From positions 1 through 54,639 of the forward strand of contig JAJDBG010000120.1 in the NCBI GenBank assembly GCA_029261475.1: DNA of 54,639 nt. The letters are read 5' to 3'. Shown here piece after piece: positions 7,524 to 16,272 of the stretch (position 1 is its first letter; each line of letters opens with the position of its first letter). Under the pieces are notes generated by a model. The model was not told where the DNA came from. It saw only the letters and a list, made by a program, of their open reading frames with translations, and did not search any database. This stretch comes from Nitrospinaceae bacterium. GTDB lineage: Bacteria; Nitrospinota; Nitrospinia; Nitrospinales; VA-1. Position numbers and translations under genes: made by a program.

Positions 7524-9104
7524 ATGGAAAAAACTTTCAAATATTTGCCGGTTGTTTTTCTCGTCTTCATCGGCACCCTGATTCTTTCTATCTCCTTGGA
7601 GGTCAGAGGGAAATCTTTATTTTTTTCCTCAGCTCATGCGGGCTTTTTTGATCGTGATCTTGAGCTGTTCGAAGAAACAGTTGACCTTGTTGCGGAAAAA
7701 TATGTCTACCCTCCCAACTTCAAAAAACTGTTTGATGGAGCCATAGAAAACATGGTGAAATCCATTGAAGATGAAAAATTGGTTCACAGCAAACGCCCAA
7801 ACTTTCAATCCTTGACTTGGAAGGGAAGAACCATTCGCTTTCATCTAACTTATGAGCAAGATGAAAATTTTGCATCATTTGTTAGTGTTTATAATTTCCT
7901 TGTCGATGAATTTGAAGGGACAACTACCAAAGAAAAGCTGGAGCTGTCTGCAATTCGTGGCCTGATAGAAACGCTGGACCCCTATTCTCAATTCATGGAC
8001 AAAGAGGTCTTCAATCGTTCCATGCGCGATACCGAGGGCAAATACGGTGGCTTGGGGATGTTGATCACGATGAAGGACAAGAAGCTGGAAGTCGTCGATA
8101 CGATGCGAAACTCACCCGCGCAAAGAGCAGGAATTACGGCGGGAGATATTTTTGTATCGGCCGCTGGAAAAGAAACGAAGGACATTCACATTGAAGATTT
8201 GGCGGAAAGATTGCGGGGTTACCCAGATACCCAGGTAAAACTTTCGCTGAAACGTCCTGCTGACGAAGTGGTTCGCGATTACACTCTGACTCGCGAAATC
8301 ATAGAAATTGAAACCGTTCAATATGAAACACTCGATGGACACGTAGGGCATATTCGCATCAGTGGTTTCTCTAAACAAACTGACAGCCAACTGGCAGACG
8401 CTTTCAAACAAGCCAAAAAAGACAAGGTCAAAGGTTTCATCCTCGACTTAAGAGACAATCCCGGTGGCTTGTTAACTCAATCTGTAAAGGTTGCGGGGCA
8501 TTTCCTGCTTCACAATCGTCTGGTTGTGTACACGCGCGGTCGCGAAAAGCAGGATTATTACGAATATCGGGCAGATTACGATAATAGCCTGCACAATGCT
8601 CCGGTGGTTGCACTTGTTAACGGCAACAGTGCCAGTGCATCGGAGATCGTTGCCGGTGCCTTGCGAGACGTTGGGCGAGCCTTGATTCTTGGTGAAACTT
8701 CCTACGGGAAAGGATCGGTCCAAACCATCTTCCGCATCAGCGATGGAGCAGGCTTGCGTTTGACCACTTCTAAATATTACACTCCCTCTGGAATTGATAT
8801 CACCGAACACGGCATCATTCCAGACATACTTGTGGAAACCGATTTGGGAGAAAATGAATCCGAAGAAGAGGCTCCTGACGACGAGATATATCACAAAAAG
8901 AAAACAGCTTTACCCGGTTTTCCCTCTCTGCGTTTGAAGGAAAAAGATGTAGAGAAAATTGTTATTCAAAGCGGCGGTAAAATCGACCGTGACCACGATC
9001 CACTGCTTGGCTTGGCACAAATGGCACTAAAAAATATTGTCAAGGCTGACAAGAAAAACACTCTGGAAAAAGTACGCGAACTGGCCGCTAATATTATTTA
9101 TTAA
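7524..9104 (+). CDS. S41 family C-terminal processing peptidase
   Basis: Membrane-anchored periplasmic serine protease of 526 residues, family S41 (CtpA/Prc). A hydrophobic anchor (about 8-25) is followed by an N-terminal helical region, the GGLGMLI entry to a PDZ domain (about 175-250) and the catalytic domain with GHIRISGF, DLRDNPGGLL and NGNSASASEIVAGAL. By comparison with plant D1 protease, the nucleophile is Ser371 and the general base Lys396 (in GETSYGKG). Such enzymes trim the C-termini of exported proteins or degrade tagged ones. A GTG at 7476 would extend the protein by 16 residues; I prefer the ATG at 7524 because the anchor follows it directly. No strong ribosome binding site is seen at either. 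Confidence 0.92.
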   Translation: MEKTFKYLPVVFLVFIGTLILSISLEVRGKSLFFSSAHAGFFDRDLELFEETVDLVAEKYVYPPNFKKLFDGAIENMVKSIEDEKLVHSKRPNFQSLTWKGRTIRFHLTYEQDENFASFVSVYNFLVDEFEGTTTKEKLELSAIRGLIETLDPYSQFMDKEVFNRSMRDTEGKYGGLGMLITMKDKKLEVVDTMRNSPAQRAGITAGDIFVSAAGKETKDIHIEDLAERLRGYPDTQVKLSLKRPADEVVRDYTLTREIIEIETVQYETLDGHVGHIRISGFSKQTDSQLADAFKQAKKDKVKGFILDLRDNPGGLLTQSVKVAGHFLLHNRLVVYTRGREKQDYYEYRADYDNSLHNAPVVALVNGNSASASEIVAGALRDVGRALILGETSYGKGSVQTIFRISDGAGLRLTTSKYYTPSGIDITEHGIIPDILVETDLGENESEEEAPDDEIYHKKKTALPGFPSLRLKEKDVEKIVIQSGGKIDRDHDPLLGLAQMALKNIVKADKKNTLEKVRELAANIIY

Positions 9105-9141
9105 TTTTCAAACCGAAAAATATTTTTCATGGAGTAACAAA

Positions 9142-9384
9142 TTGAACATCATCAGCATCGATTATGACAATAACAAAGTGCAATGCGAGTACAACACATG
9201 GGATATCGTTTCCAATAATGAAGGGAAGTTTTTGTTATTACAAAGAGAAGAAGGTGGCCGCTTCATCGCGGCAGAGGCGGATGTAAAAAAGAAACATATC
9301 TGGGAGGTAAAAGAAATAGCCTATCGTGGTCCCAATGGCGATACCTTTTTCTACGACGAAGACAGCGGTATCCTGCAAATTTGA
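9142..9384 (+). CDS. Conserved-looking small hypothetical protein, TTG start
   Basis: An 80-residue soluble protein that I do not recognise. It begins NIISIDYDNNKVQCEY and appears rich in beta-strand, ending at an acidic segment DEDSGILQI. I chose the TTG at 9142 because GGAG lies seven bases upstream (9131-9134) and the frame before it overlaps the protease gene and reads like out-of-frame translation. An ATG at 9037 in the same frame would add 35 unlikely residues. It follows the S41 protease by 37 bases and may share its transcript. No function can be assigned. Confidence 0.6.
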   Translation: MNIISIDYDNNKVQCEYNTWDIVSNNEGKFLLLQREEGGRFIAAEADVKKKHIWEVKEIAYRGPNGDTFFYDEDSGILQI

Positions 9385-9510
9385 TCCTTGCTGGAAAATG
9401 AAAAGGAAGTGGTGTTCGTCATCAGCCCTTTCTACTGCCAAGGACACTTGTGATATCTGAAAACGTTTAAAGCCATTCAGGTGGGATAGATATGGTGGGG
9501 AGGATACCGA

Positions 9511-9774
9511 TCAATTGATTAAATTTTTAGTGCTAATCGAGTTGGAATCGATTCCTCCCAAATTACGAGGGATCTCCATTTTTTTGAATTCTTCCCAATC
9601 GTCTCGAAACAGGTTAAACCCCAAGTAGTCTAAAGCCTGCATGATCTCCAAATCAGAAAACTTACCTTCTCCACACTCAACATCGTTGATAGCTTCTTCG
9701 AGTGCTTCACACAGGCGCCCAAATTTTGCGTCATCTTCAACCATCATAAAACTTTTCATAAAATCAAAAGCCAT
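9511..9774 (-). CDS. Small acidic hypothetical protein
   Basis: An 87-residue, acidic and probably helical cytoplasmic protein, beginning MAFDFMKSFMMVEDDAKF. A clear AAGGAAGGA ribosome binding site lies six bases before the ATG. It is 44 bases downstream of the KDPG-type aldolase on the same strand and may be the last gene of that operon. I recognise no family; there is no signal peptide or membrane segment. Confidence 0.65.
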   Translation of the reverse strand: MAFDFMKSFMMVEDDAKFGRLCEALEEAINDVECGEGKFSDLEIMQALDYLGFNLFRDDWEEFKKMEIPRNLGGIDSNSISTKNLIN

Positions 9775-9818
9775 AAAAAATCCTTCCTTTTGCCAAATTC
9801 GCTAAAATTTACATGCTA

Positions 9819-10478
9819 CTACTTTTTAGAGCAAAATGATTGCACAGGCAACAAAAATTCCTGGATTTCTTTTTGAATAACATCAAACGCTTTCTCTTGC
9901 ATACGTTTAACAGAGAATATAGACCCTCCCATAGCCACCGCAGAGGCCCCTGCATTCAAGTATTCAATGGCATTTTTAGCATTCACACCGCCAACGGCCA
10001 TTAAACTTATATCCTGAAAAGGACCTTTCAGCATCTTCAAATAATCGGAACCCATTTTCTCGACGGGAAATACCTTGACCATAAACGCTCCAGCAGACCA
10101 AGCCTTTTCAATTTCCGTCGGGGTCAGTGCTCCTGGGAAATAGGGAATATTCTGGTCTTTGCAGTAACTGGCCACGTCTTCATTCAAAGTGGGAGCCACT
10201 AAGAAACGCGCTCCCGACGAATGAGCCTGGCGGGCCTGATCCAAGCTAAGAACCGTTCCTGCTCCAATGCACAACGAGGGTAAGTTTAAACTATTGGCCT
10301 GCTCTATCAACTCCAGAGCATTGGCCGTATTGAGAGTGATTTCTATAAAACGGAGCCCGCCGGCGTGAGAAACCTGTAAAACTCCCGGCAATGAACCTTT
10401 ATCCACCCCTCTCAGGATTCCCATAACCCGTTCTGCTTGAAACAGAACGGGATCAAAATCCAAACCACTTCGGGTCAT
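9819..10478 (-). CDS. KDPG/KHG aldolase family protein
   Basis: Class I (Schiff-base) aldolase of 219 residues, the length of 2-keto-3-deoxy-6-phosphogluconate aldolases, which split KDPG or 4-hydroxy-2-oxoglutarate to pyruvate plus an aldehyde. Family motifs: MGILRG, FIEITLNT (active-site Glu), GAGTVL, FLVAPTLNEDV, YFPGALTPTEIE, MVKVFPVE (Schiff-base Lys) and AVGGVNAKN. The start at 10478 overlaps the stop of the upstream aldolase gene as ATGA, so translation is coupled; a longer frame back to 10613 merely reads through that gene. The pairing with a DRE-TIM aldolase and the absence of other Entner-Doudoroff genes nearby make a role outside glucose breakdown plausible. Confidence 0.88.
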   Translation of the reverse strand: MTRSGLDFDPVLFQAERVMGILRGVDKGSLPGVLQVSHAGGLRFIEITLNTANALELIEQANSLNLPSLCIGAGTVLSLDQARQAHSSGARFLVAPTLNEDVASYCKDQNIPYFPGALTPTEIEKAWSAGAFMVKVFPVEKMGSDYLKMLKGPFQDISLMAVGGVNAKNAIEYLNAGASAVAMGGSIFSVKRMQEKAFDVIQKEIQEFLLPVQSFCSKK

Positions 10479-11425
10479 ACGATAGCTTCGTTGGTCAACT
10501 GTTCGTAAAAATCCAAATAGGCGTCCTTGTTCTCTGAGCGTCGCAACTTCATGGCCGCTCGCGGATGAAGGTCCAAAATACCGGTGATCGCATAAGGGAC
10601 GGTATATCCCCATTCAATTTCCTCAGACAGCTTGACAAAATCCGATTCCAGAACTGACAGAATGGGCCGCAAATCAAATTTCGGATTTTTCAGGAATCCC
10701 AGCAAAAGTTCCAAAGGACAATTCCCTGCCGCGCGCCCAATACCAAGGATCGTAGCATCAAGATAATTGATGTTATTTATAATCGATTCAATCGTATTGG
10801 CATAAGCCAACTGCTGGTTATTATGAGCATGGATACCCAGTTCCCGCGTTTTCAAAATACGTTTGTACTTTTTCGCAAGATAAGCAATTTGTTCAGAGTA
10901 AAGAGCACCAAAGCTGTCTACCAGATAAACAACATCAACCGCACTTTCTTTTTCTATCTGCTCAAGTGCTTCGTCCAACTCACGTTCGCGTGCGTGCGAG
11001 ACAGCCATGATATTTATGGTTGTTTCGTAGCCTTTCGCTTTAATAGAGTTGACCAAATCAATGGCTTTGTCGATGTCTTTTACATATGAAGCGACACGCA
11101 TCATATCCACAAGACTTTCACTTTGAGGAAGAATATCGTCGGGGTTCACTCTACCCATATCAACCATGACCGACATCTTGCATTTTTTCTCTGTCTTACC
11201 AACGGCCTTTTCAAGATCTTTTTCCGAACAAAACTTCATAGGCCCAAATTCTTTTCTGCTAAACTGAGACTCATCTGCTTTATAACCTAATTCAATATAA
11301 TCAACACCCGAAGCATTGACAGCTTGAAATACGCGATTCACAAATTCATCAGAAAACAGATGGTTGTTCATTAATCCGCCATCGCGGATGGTGCAATCAA
11401 GTACTTTAATTTCCTTACGATACAT
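10475..11425 (-). CDS. DRE-TIM (HMGL-like) aldolase domain protein
   Basis: Metal-dependent aldolase of 316 residues from the HMG-CoA lyase/4-hydroxy-2-oxovalerate aldolase superfamily. The signature DCTIRDGG (about 10-17) supplies a metal ligand and the catalytic Arg; YIELGY, VDSFGALY and LGIHAHNNQQLAYAN (with the H-x-H metal pair at about 202-204) complete the TIM-barrel active site. The C-terminal DmpG communication domain is absent, so channelling to an aldehyde dehydrogenase is unlikely. It precedes the KDPG-type aldolase with a 4-base overlap. Relatives occur in sugar or nucleotide-sugar clusters, but nothing nearby reveals the substrate. Confidence 0.82.
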   Translation of the reverse strand: MYRKEIKVLDCTIRDGGLMNNHLFSDEFVNRVFQAVNASGVDYIELGYKADESQFSRKEFGPMKFCSEKDLEKAVGKTEKKCKMSVMVDMGRVNPDDILPQSESLVDMMRVASYVKDIDKAIDLVNSIKAKGYETTINIMAVSHARERELDEALEQIEKESAVDVVYLVDSFGALYSEQIAYLAKKYKRILKTRELGIHAHNNQQLAYANTIESIINNINYLDATILGIGRAAGNCPLELLLGFLKNPKFDLRPILSVLESDFVKLSEEIEWGYTVPYAITGILDLHPRAAMKLRRSENKDAYLDFYEQLTNEAIV

Positions 11426-11639
11426 TTCAGAGGGCCTCTGGCAAAAAAGTCGCCGTCCTATTGAACGACGCTCTCTTGACCGCGAATCAATTTTACAAAA
11501 TAATAGTTTGAATTATTTGATTATATTGGGATAATTCTTCCTCGTCAATCAGATATTTTGTATACAGGCTAAACAATACTAAAAATCATTTTTCCATAAA
11601 ATAATTCCTTATATAACCTCCTAATAAATCAATCAAATC

Positions 11640-12053
11640 ATGAGACATTGGCTAGTGAAACAGGAACCTTCCAAATACAGCTGGGAGCAATTTGTAAAAG
11701 ACAAAAGCACTTTGTGGGATGGCGTGCGGAATTATCAAGCGCGAAATAATTTAAAAGAGATGAAAAAAGGCGACTATGTCCTTTTTTATCACAGCGTGGT
11801 GGGCAAGGAAATCAAAGGTGTCGCGCGTGTCATCCGGGAATTTTACCCCGATCCAACCATTGATGACGACCGCTGGGTTGTCGTCGATATTGAAGCGGTG
11901 CGTGCATTCGACCATCCCGTCACTTTGGAGGAAGTCAAAATCGCTCCCAAACTTCAATCGATCGCCCTAATCAAACAAGCTCGACTCTCAGTCATGCCTC
12001 TGACTGCAGACGAATTCAAAACCTTGCTCAAAATGGGAAAAATTAAACTATAG
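11640..12053 (+). CDS. EVE domain protein
   Basis: A 137-residue cytoplasmic protein that is a single EVE domain, the PUA-like fold related to YTH domains that binds modified bases in DNA or RNA. Motifs: HWLVKQEPSKYSW at the N-terminus, LWDGVRNYQARNNL (about 25-38), GDYVLFYHS (about 45-53) and VDIEAVRAF. Bacterial members are often stand-alone, close to human THYN1. The upstream sequence is AT-rich without a clear ribosome binding site. It is monocistronic here. The domain is certain; the ligand is not known. Confidence 0.93.
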   Translation: MRHWLVKQEPSKYSWEQFVKDKSTLWDGVRNYQARNNLKEMKKGDYVLFYHSVVGKEIKGVARVIREFYPDPTIDDDRWVVVDIEAVRAFDHPVTLEEVKIAPKLQSIALIKQARLSVMPLTADEFKTLLKMGKIKL

Positions 12054-12222
12054 AAGATTGAGCTGTTCCCGGATTTTAAACGATACCATTCGGAAATAAA
12101 CTGCGCGCTACAAGCATTAGTAAACAATAAAAGTCAATTGACTTGTTAGCCTTGCACCTTTAAATTGCATGGACTCTCAATATTACTAACAAATCAATTT
12201 CATTCAAATTTTCAAAATAAAT

Positions 12223-12882
12223 ATGAAAATCAAAACACTGATTCTTTTTGCCTTGTACGCCTTATTTTTTGCACCATCGGTCATTCATGCCAACGAAGCT
12301 CAGTGTTTAAAATGGATATACCCCTTCAAGCAAGCTCATGAGAAAGCTAACGAAGAGGGTGGAATATGGGCGCAGTTTGAAAAACGAGTCGACTTGAGAA
12401 ACGACTCCACGCTAGCTTTAAAACTTGACTCAAAAATCAAGGAGTTGTTTGGTGCATTGAGCTATCTTTGCAAAACTCAAGAGGGCGTACCTTATGACGA
12501 GCTTGCTAATTTCGTCGCTAAGGAACTGGCGCAAATCAGCATCCCCGATTTTAAAAAAAAGTGGATACAACTTGGCAAGCCACCTGAGCGGGTGGACTCA
12601 TGGATTGAGTATCATTCCTTTACCAAGAAAAACCTTCACCGCAAACTTGAGATAGAAAAAATTAAAACCTCCATTCAAGAGTCCAGTCTCTTTTTTGATC
12701 GCTACCAAAAGTTATTTGAAAAACTCTCTTCTCAAACTCAAACATCGACTCTCGAAGTTACCCGCGAGTTACTCAACGAAATCAGCCAATTATTTCAAAC
12801 AGAGCCTTATTTATTACAGGCCACACATGAAAATTCCCGAGTGCTTTACTGGGATATCGACGAAAATTATGGCGGCTCCTGA
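12223..12882 (+). CDS. Exported hypothetical protein
   Basis: A 219-residue protein with a standard signal peptide (about 1-23, cleavage near IHA-NEA). The mature part is charged and mostly helical (EKANEEGG, KKWIQLGK, EKIKTSIQ), with cysteines at about 28 and 82 that could pair in the periplasm. I recognise no family. It is separately placed, with a weak promoter-like TTGACT/TTAAAT pair (16-base spacer) about 60 bases upstream. Confidence 0.6.
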   Translation: MKIKTLILFALYALFFAPSVIHANEAQCLKWIYPFKQAHEKANEEGGIWAQFEKRVDLRNDSTLALKLDSKIKELFGALSYLCKTQEGVPYDELANFVAKELAQISIPDFKKKWIQLGKPPERVDSWIEYHSFTKKNLHRKLEIEKIKTSIQESSLFFDRYQKLFEKLSSQTQTSTLEVTRELLNEISQLFQTEPYLLQATHENSRVLYWDIDENYGGS

Positions 12883-13005
12883 CAATTCATATCCGTTATG
12901 CAGGAAAAATTCATTCCAGGCAACGCCACTTGCCAAAACTCTTTACTAAAAGCAGTAGAAATCCTTTAAATAATAGTTCAATCATATTCTCATATGGAGG
13001 TACAC

Positions 13006-13809
13006 ATGGATAATGTATTAGTTGTCGGCGGTACAGGGGTAATGGGCACCGCAGCAATTCAAGCTTTACGCCATCGTTTTGGCAATAACTTAAAAATTCT
13101 GGCCAACTGGTACGGGAAAAAAGATGATGGGATTGCCATCGAAGGGGCCGATGAAACCCTATTTGGGGATATTACAGACCCTGAGTGCCTGGAAAAAATA
13201 AAAGCATTCAGTGATGGGAAATTCAAATACCTTTTCTACGCAACCGCATTGGGCGAAGTCGGATCACCCATAGCAAGCGTTACTGCCGAGGAAATTGCCC
13301 ATTCCAACCGCCTCTCTTTCGATCCTATTTTGCATTTGGAAGAATGCTTTGATATCGATCTCATTGTGGCCTATTCCACCTTCTATGTTATCAAACATCA
13401 ATTAGCAACTTACGGTGCCATGGGCTATTCAAAAGAAGCAATTGAAAAATGGACGGTCGAACAAGGCCGATCCCGACACGCCTGTATCCGTGCGGGATTA
13501 TTTGAGTCGCCCTCCTCTCGCGGCATTAAATTACTTCTAAGGAAAGCCGCTAAAAATCCCGAAAAGATTAAAGACCCTGTGGTTCGATCCTATTTTGAAA
13601 ATAGACCTTCAAGCGAAGGCATTAAGTTGTTTGAAGAAGGAATTTTTAACGAAGAAAAGGAATTGTACGGTGATTGTCGGACAACTCAGGAAGACCTTTA
13701 CCAGTCCCACCTAGCCTTATTTGAAAAAGAAAATTCCGTATTTGTTAACGTCTGTGGGAAAAAAATATGGCACACAGCAGAGCCACTTTTACTAAAAGAT
13801 TATTTATAG
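13006..13809 (+). CDS. NAD(P)-binding Rossmann-fold (SDR-like) protein
   Basis: A 267-residue cytoplasmic protein. The N-terminus, VLVVGGTGVMGTAA, is a dinucleotide-binding loop (GGTGxxG). An acidic residue after strand two is not obvious. YSTFYVIKHQ and YGAMGYSKEAIEKW resemble the serine and Tyr/Lys active-site strip of short-chain dehydrogenases, but spacing differs from classical YxxxK. The start at 13006 has GGAGG five bases upstream; an ATG at 12994 in frame overlaps that site. No operon partner. It might reduce an acyl or carbonyl substrate; the fab operon at 19-24 kb lacks an enoyl reductase, but I see no specific evidence linking the two. Confidence 0.65.
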   Translation: MDNVLVVGGTGVMGTAAIQALRHRFGNNLKILANWYGKKDDGIAIEGADETLFGDITDPECLEKIKAFSDGKFKYLFYATALGEVGSPIASVTAEEIAHSNRLSFDPILHLEECFDIDLIVAYSTFYVIKHQLATYGAMGYSKEAIEKWTVEQGRSRHACIRAGLFESPSSRGIKLLLRKAAKNPEKIKDPVVRSYFENRPSSEGIKLFEEGIFNEEKELYGDCRTTQEDLYQSHLALFEKENSVFVNVCGKKIWHTAEPLLLKDYL

Positions 13810-13940
13810 AGCCTAAACAATCAATCAGTTCACAATCACTTATTTTCAAAAAATCGTCTTAATTTACTTGGCTTTTTGAATAGCAAATAGGATAATACAT
13901 AGAAACTCAATCTCACTCATTGTTCACAGGCTCAGCACAG

Positions 13941-15650
13941 ATGACTTCTGGAAATACAAATCCAAATGACGAAGTGCAAAGTAAGCTTTCGGAAGATGAC
14001 AATCTGAACGAACTTCTTCAGAGTGTCGTTTTCGAAGTAAAGACTTACGCCGATCACTTGGCGAATCAGATAACAAAGCTATCTGATATCGGCAGAGCAT
14101 TATCTGGTGTCCATGATCTCAACGAGTTGTTGGAAATGATTGTAGACCAGGCCCGGCAGTTTACCAATGCTGACGCGGGGACTTTGTATTTGAGGGAAGA
14201 CGGGTGTCTTCGTTTCAAAATCGTCCAAAACGACAAACTGAATATACGAATGGGGGGAAAAACAGGTGAAGCCATTCCCTTCCCTCCGGTGGAGCTCAAG
14301 GAAAGTAATGTTTCTGCATTCGTCGCCATCAAGGGAGAGTCCGTAAACATCCCTGACGTATATTACACAGACCTATTCGATTTCACCGGTCCTAAAAAGT
14401 TTGATGAGTCCACAGGCTACCGGTCAAAATCCATGCTCGTCGTTCCAATGAGAAATCATGAAAACGATGTCATTGGCGTTTTGCAATTACTCAACGCACA
14501 AAACCCCAAAACGAAAAAGGTAATTTCATTTTCTCCTGACAATGAAAACCTGACCGAATCGTTGGCCTCGCAAGCCGCAGTGGCGGTGACCAATGCAAAG
14601 CTCATTACAGACATGACAGAATTGTTCGAGTCATTCGTACAAGTCATGGCAACCGCAATCGACGAAAAATCTCCAGTAACGGGCGGTCACATTCGCAGAG
14701 TAGCGAACCTCACGCTCACTATGGCCGACACCATCAATAAGCAGGGCAGTGGCCACTTCAAAGATAAGCATTTCAACGCCGATCAAATTTACGAATTACG
14801 CATTGCCGCCTGGATGCACGATATCGGCAAGGTCACAACTCCTGTTGAAATCGTAGAGAAAGCCAAGAAACTCCAGACCATCTTTGACCGAATCCATTAT
14901 ATCAACGTCAGAATGGATTATTTATTGCAAAAGGTAAAACTGAATGGAATGGAGAAAAAGGTCGAACTCCTACAAAGCGGAGCGTCTCCTGAAACCATAC
15001 AAAAAGTAGATGCGGAGATGGCGGTAAAAAGTGAAGAGCTTCAGGATATCAAGACATTCATCAATAGATGCAATGAACCTGGAGAGTTTCTCGAGGATGA
15101 CAATATCGACCGACTCAAAGAAATATCGAAGCGGACCTACATTGATGAAGATGGTGCGGAACAACACTTTCTTGACGAAAATGAACTACTCAACCTCTCA
15201 ATTCGACGCGGAAGTATCACTGAGGACGAGCGCAAGAAGATGCAGGATCACGCCGCGGTCACATTAAAAATGCTCAATCAGATCCCTTTCACCAAAAAGC
15301 TGAAAAACATTCCACTTTTTGCAGGTGCCCATCATGAGTACATCAACGGCAAAGGGTATCCATTGGGCCTTGCTGGCGATGAGATTCCCTTCGAAGGAAA
15401 ACTCATGGCAGTAACAGACATCGCAGAAGCCCTCACGGCCTCTGATCGCCCTTACAAAAAAGCAATGCCTTTGAATGTTGTCTATAAAATTTTGAGAAGT
15501 ATGGCAAAAAACGGGGAACTGGATAACGACTTAGTCGAACTGTTCATCAACGAAGGTGTCTACGAAAAATACAAAGCAAAATACGAAACCATAGCCGCTC
15601 CTCCTGAGACAGAAACAAAGAAAGAGCTACTCACAGCCAAAGCGGACTGA
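13941..15650 (+). CDS. GAF and HD-GYP domain phosphodiesterase
   Basis: Cytoplasmic signalling protein of 569 residues. An N-terminal GAF domain (about 50-225) is followed by an HD-GYP domain (about 225-540), the class that hydrolyses cyclic di-GMP. Visible active-site parts: GGHIRRVANL, MHDIGKV with His293-Asp294, AGAHHEYINGKGYP with the GYP triplet at 472-474. An insertion of about 100 helical, charged residues (about 310-430) separates the HD and GYP parts, longer than usual. Start uncertain: a TTG at 13920 gives seven more residues, and neither site has a strong ribosome binding site. There is no partner gene. Target processes could be motility or biofilm. Confidence 0.88.
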   Translation: MTSGNTNPNDEVQSKLSEDDNLNELLQSVVFEVKTYADHLANQITKLSDIGRALSGVHDLNELLEMIVDQARQFTNADAGTLYLREDGCLRFKIVQNDKLNIRMGGKTGEAIPFPPVELKESNVSAFVAIKGESVNIPDVYYTDLFDFTGPKKFDESTGYRSKSMLVVPMRNHENDVIGVLQLLNAQNPKTKKVISFSPDNENLTESLASQAAVAVTNAKLITDMTELFESFVQVMATAIDEKSPVTGGHIRRVANLTLTMADTINKQGSGHFKDKHFNADQIYELRIAAWMHDIGKVTTPVEIVEKAKKLQTIFDRIHYINVRMDYLLQKVKLNGMEKKVELLQSGASPETIQKVDAEMAVKSEELQDIKTFINRCNEPGEFLEDDNIDRLKEISKRTYIDEDGAEQHFLDENELLNLSIRRGSITEDERKKMQDHAAVTLKMLNQIPFTKKLKNIPLFAGAHHEYINGKGYPLGLAGDEIPFEGKLMAVTDIAEALTASDRPYKKAMPLNVVYKILRSMAKNGELDNDLVELFINEGVYEKYKAKYETIAAPPETETKKELLTAKAD

Positions 15651-15907
15651 ATTTATTGTAACTCCTCATCGTCACCACGAAACACACCCCTCGCCGCCCC
15701 TCAAAGACTCACAAAAGAACACTCACACGTTTATATTTTATAGCCTCAAATATGTCGCGTCAGCCTACTTTTGCTTTTGCAGACCGATCAATTTATTTTA
15801 TATGACATTGAATGTCCGCTAGGGCTTCATTGATTTGGTCGCCCGAAAAAAATGAAGAAAAGAAATGAGTAAGGAAAGTTCCTGGTTACGGATGACAATA
15901 AAACCTG
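15651..15907. other. Intergenic region without recognised features
   Basis: About 250 bases between two convergent genes. I see no terminator hairpin, RNA gene or credible small frame here. Confidence 0.4.
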
Positions 15908-16150
15908 TTATTTCTTTTTAGGCTGGTAAGGACCTGTCCGCATATAATTGTCGTTCATTTTCATATGCTCATCCATTTGAACAGACCCATCTTCCATTGC
16001 AGAAGTAGTGTATAGTTTAGATTGCTTTAAGGCCTTTCCCATCGTTTTATCAGACAAAATAGCAGTCCTTCTTCTGCGTTGAGTCGTTTTTTGTTCTTTC
16101 AAACTTGCTTTGTATTTCTTTTTATCTTCATGTGAGATATTGAGAACCAT
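15908..16150 (-). CDS. Small basic hypothetical protein
   Basis: An 80-residue, lysine- and arginine-rich protein, beginning MVLNISHEDKKKYK with a basic cluster QRRRRTA and ending PYQPKKK. It has no signal peptide, membrane segment or recognised domain. AAGGGTGG precedes the ATG at 16150 closely; a GTG two codons earlier (16156) would overlap that site. Its charge would suit nucleic-acid binding, but this is a guess. Confidence 0.5.
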   Translation of the reverse strand: MVLNISHEDKKKYKASLKEQKTTQRRRRTAILSDKTMGKALKQSKLYTTSAMEDGSVQMDEHMKMNDNYMRTGPYQPKKK

Positions 16151-16272
16151 AACCACCCTTATCTATTTTATTGAACAACACACCATCAAACTTTATGATA
16201 GTCAGATTCGCCCACCAATCGGGTCTATACAGCTAAACTATCGAAATACGATCCTATTTACCAGTAAAAAAA

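Noticed and set aside
8472-8894. 140-codon minus-strand frame
   Set aside because: Antisense shadow of the S41 protease catalytic region.
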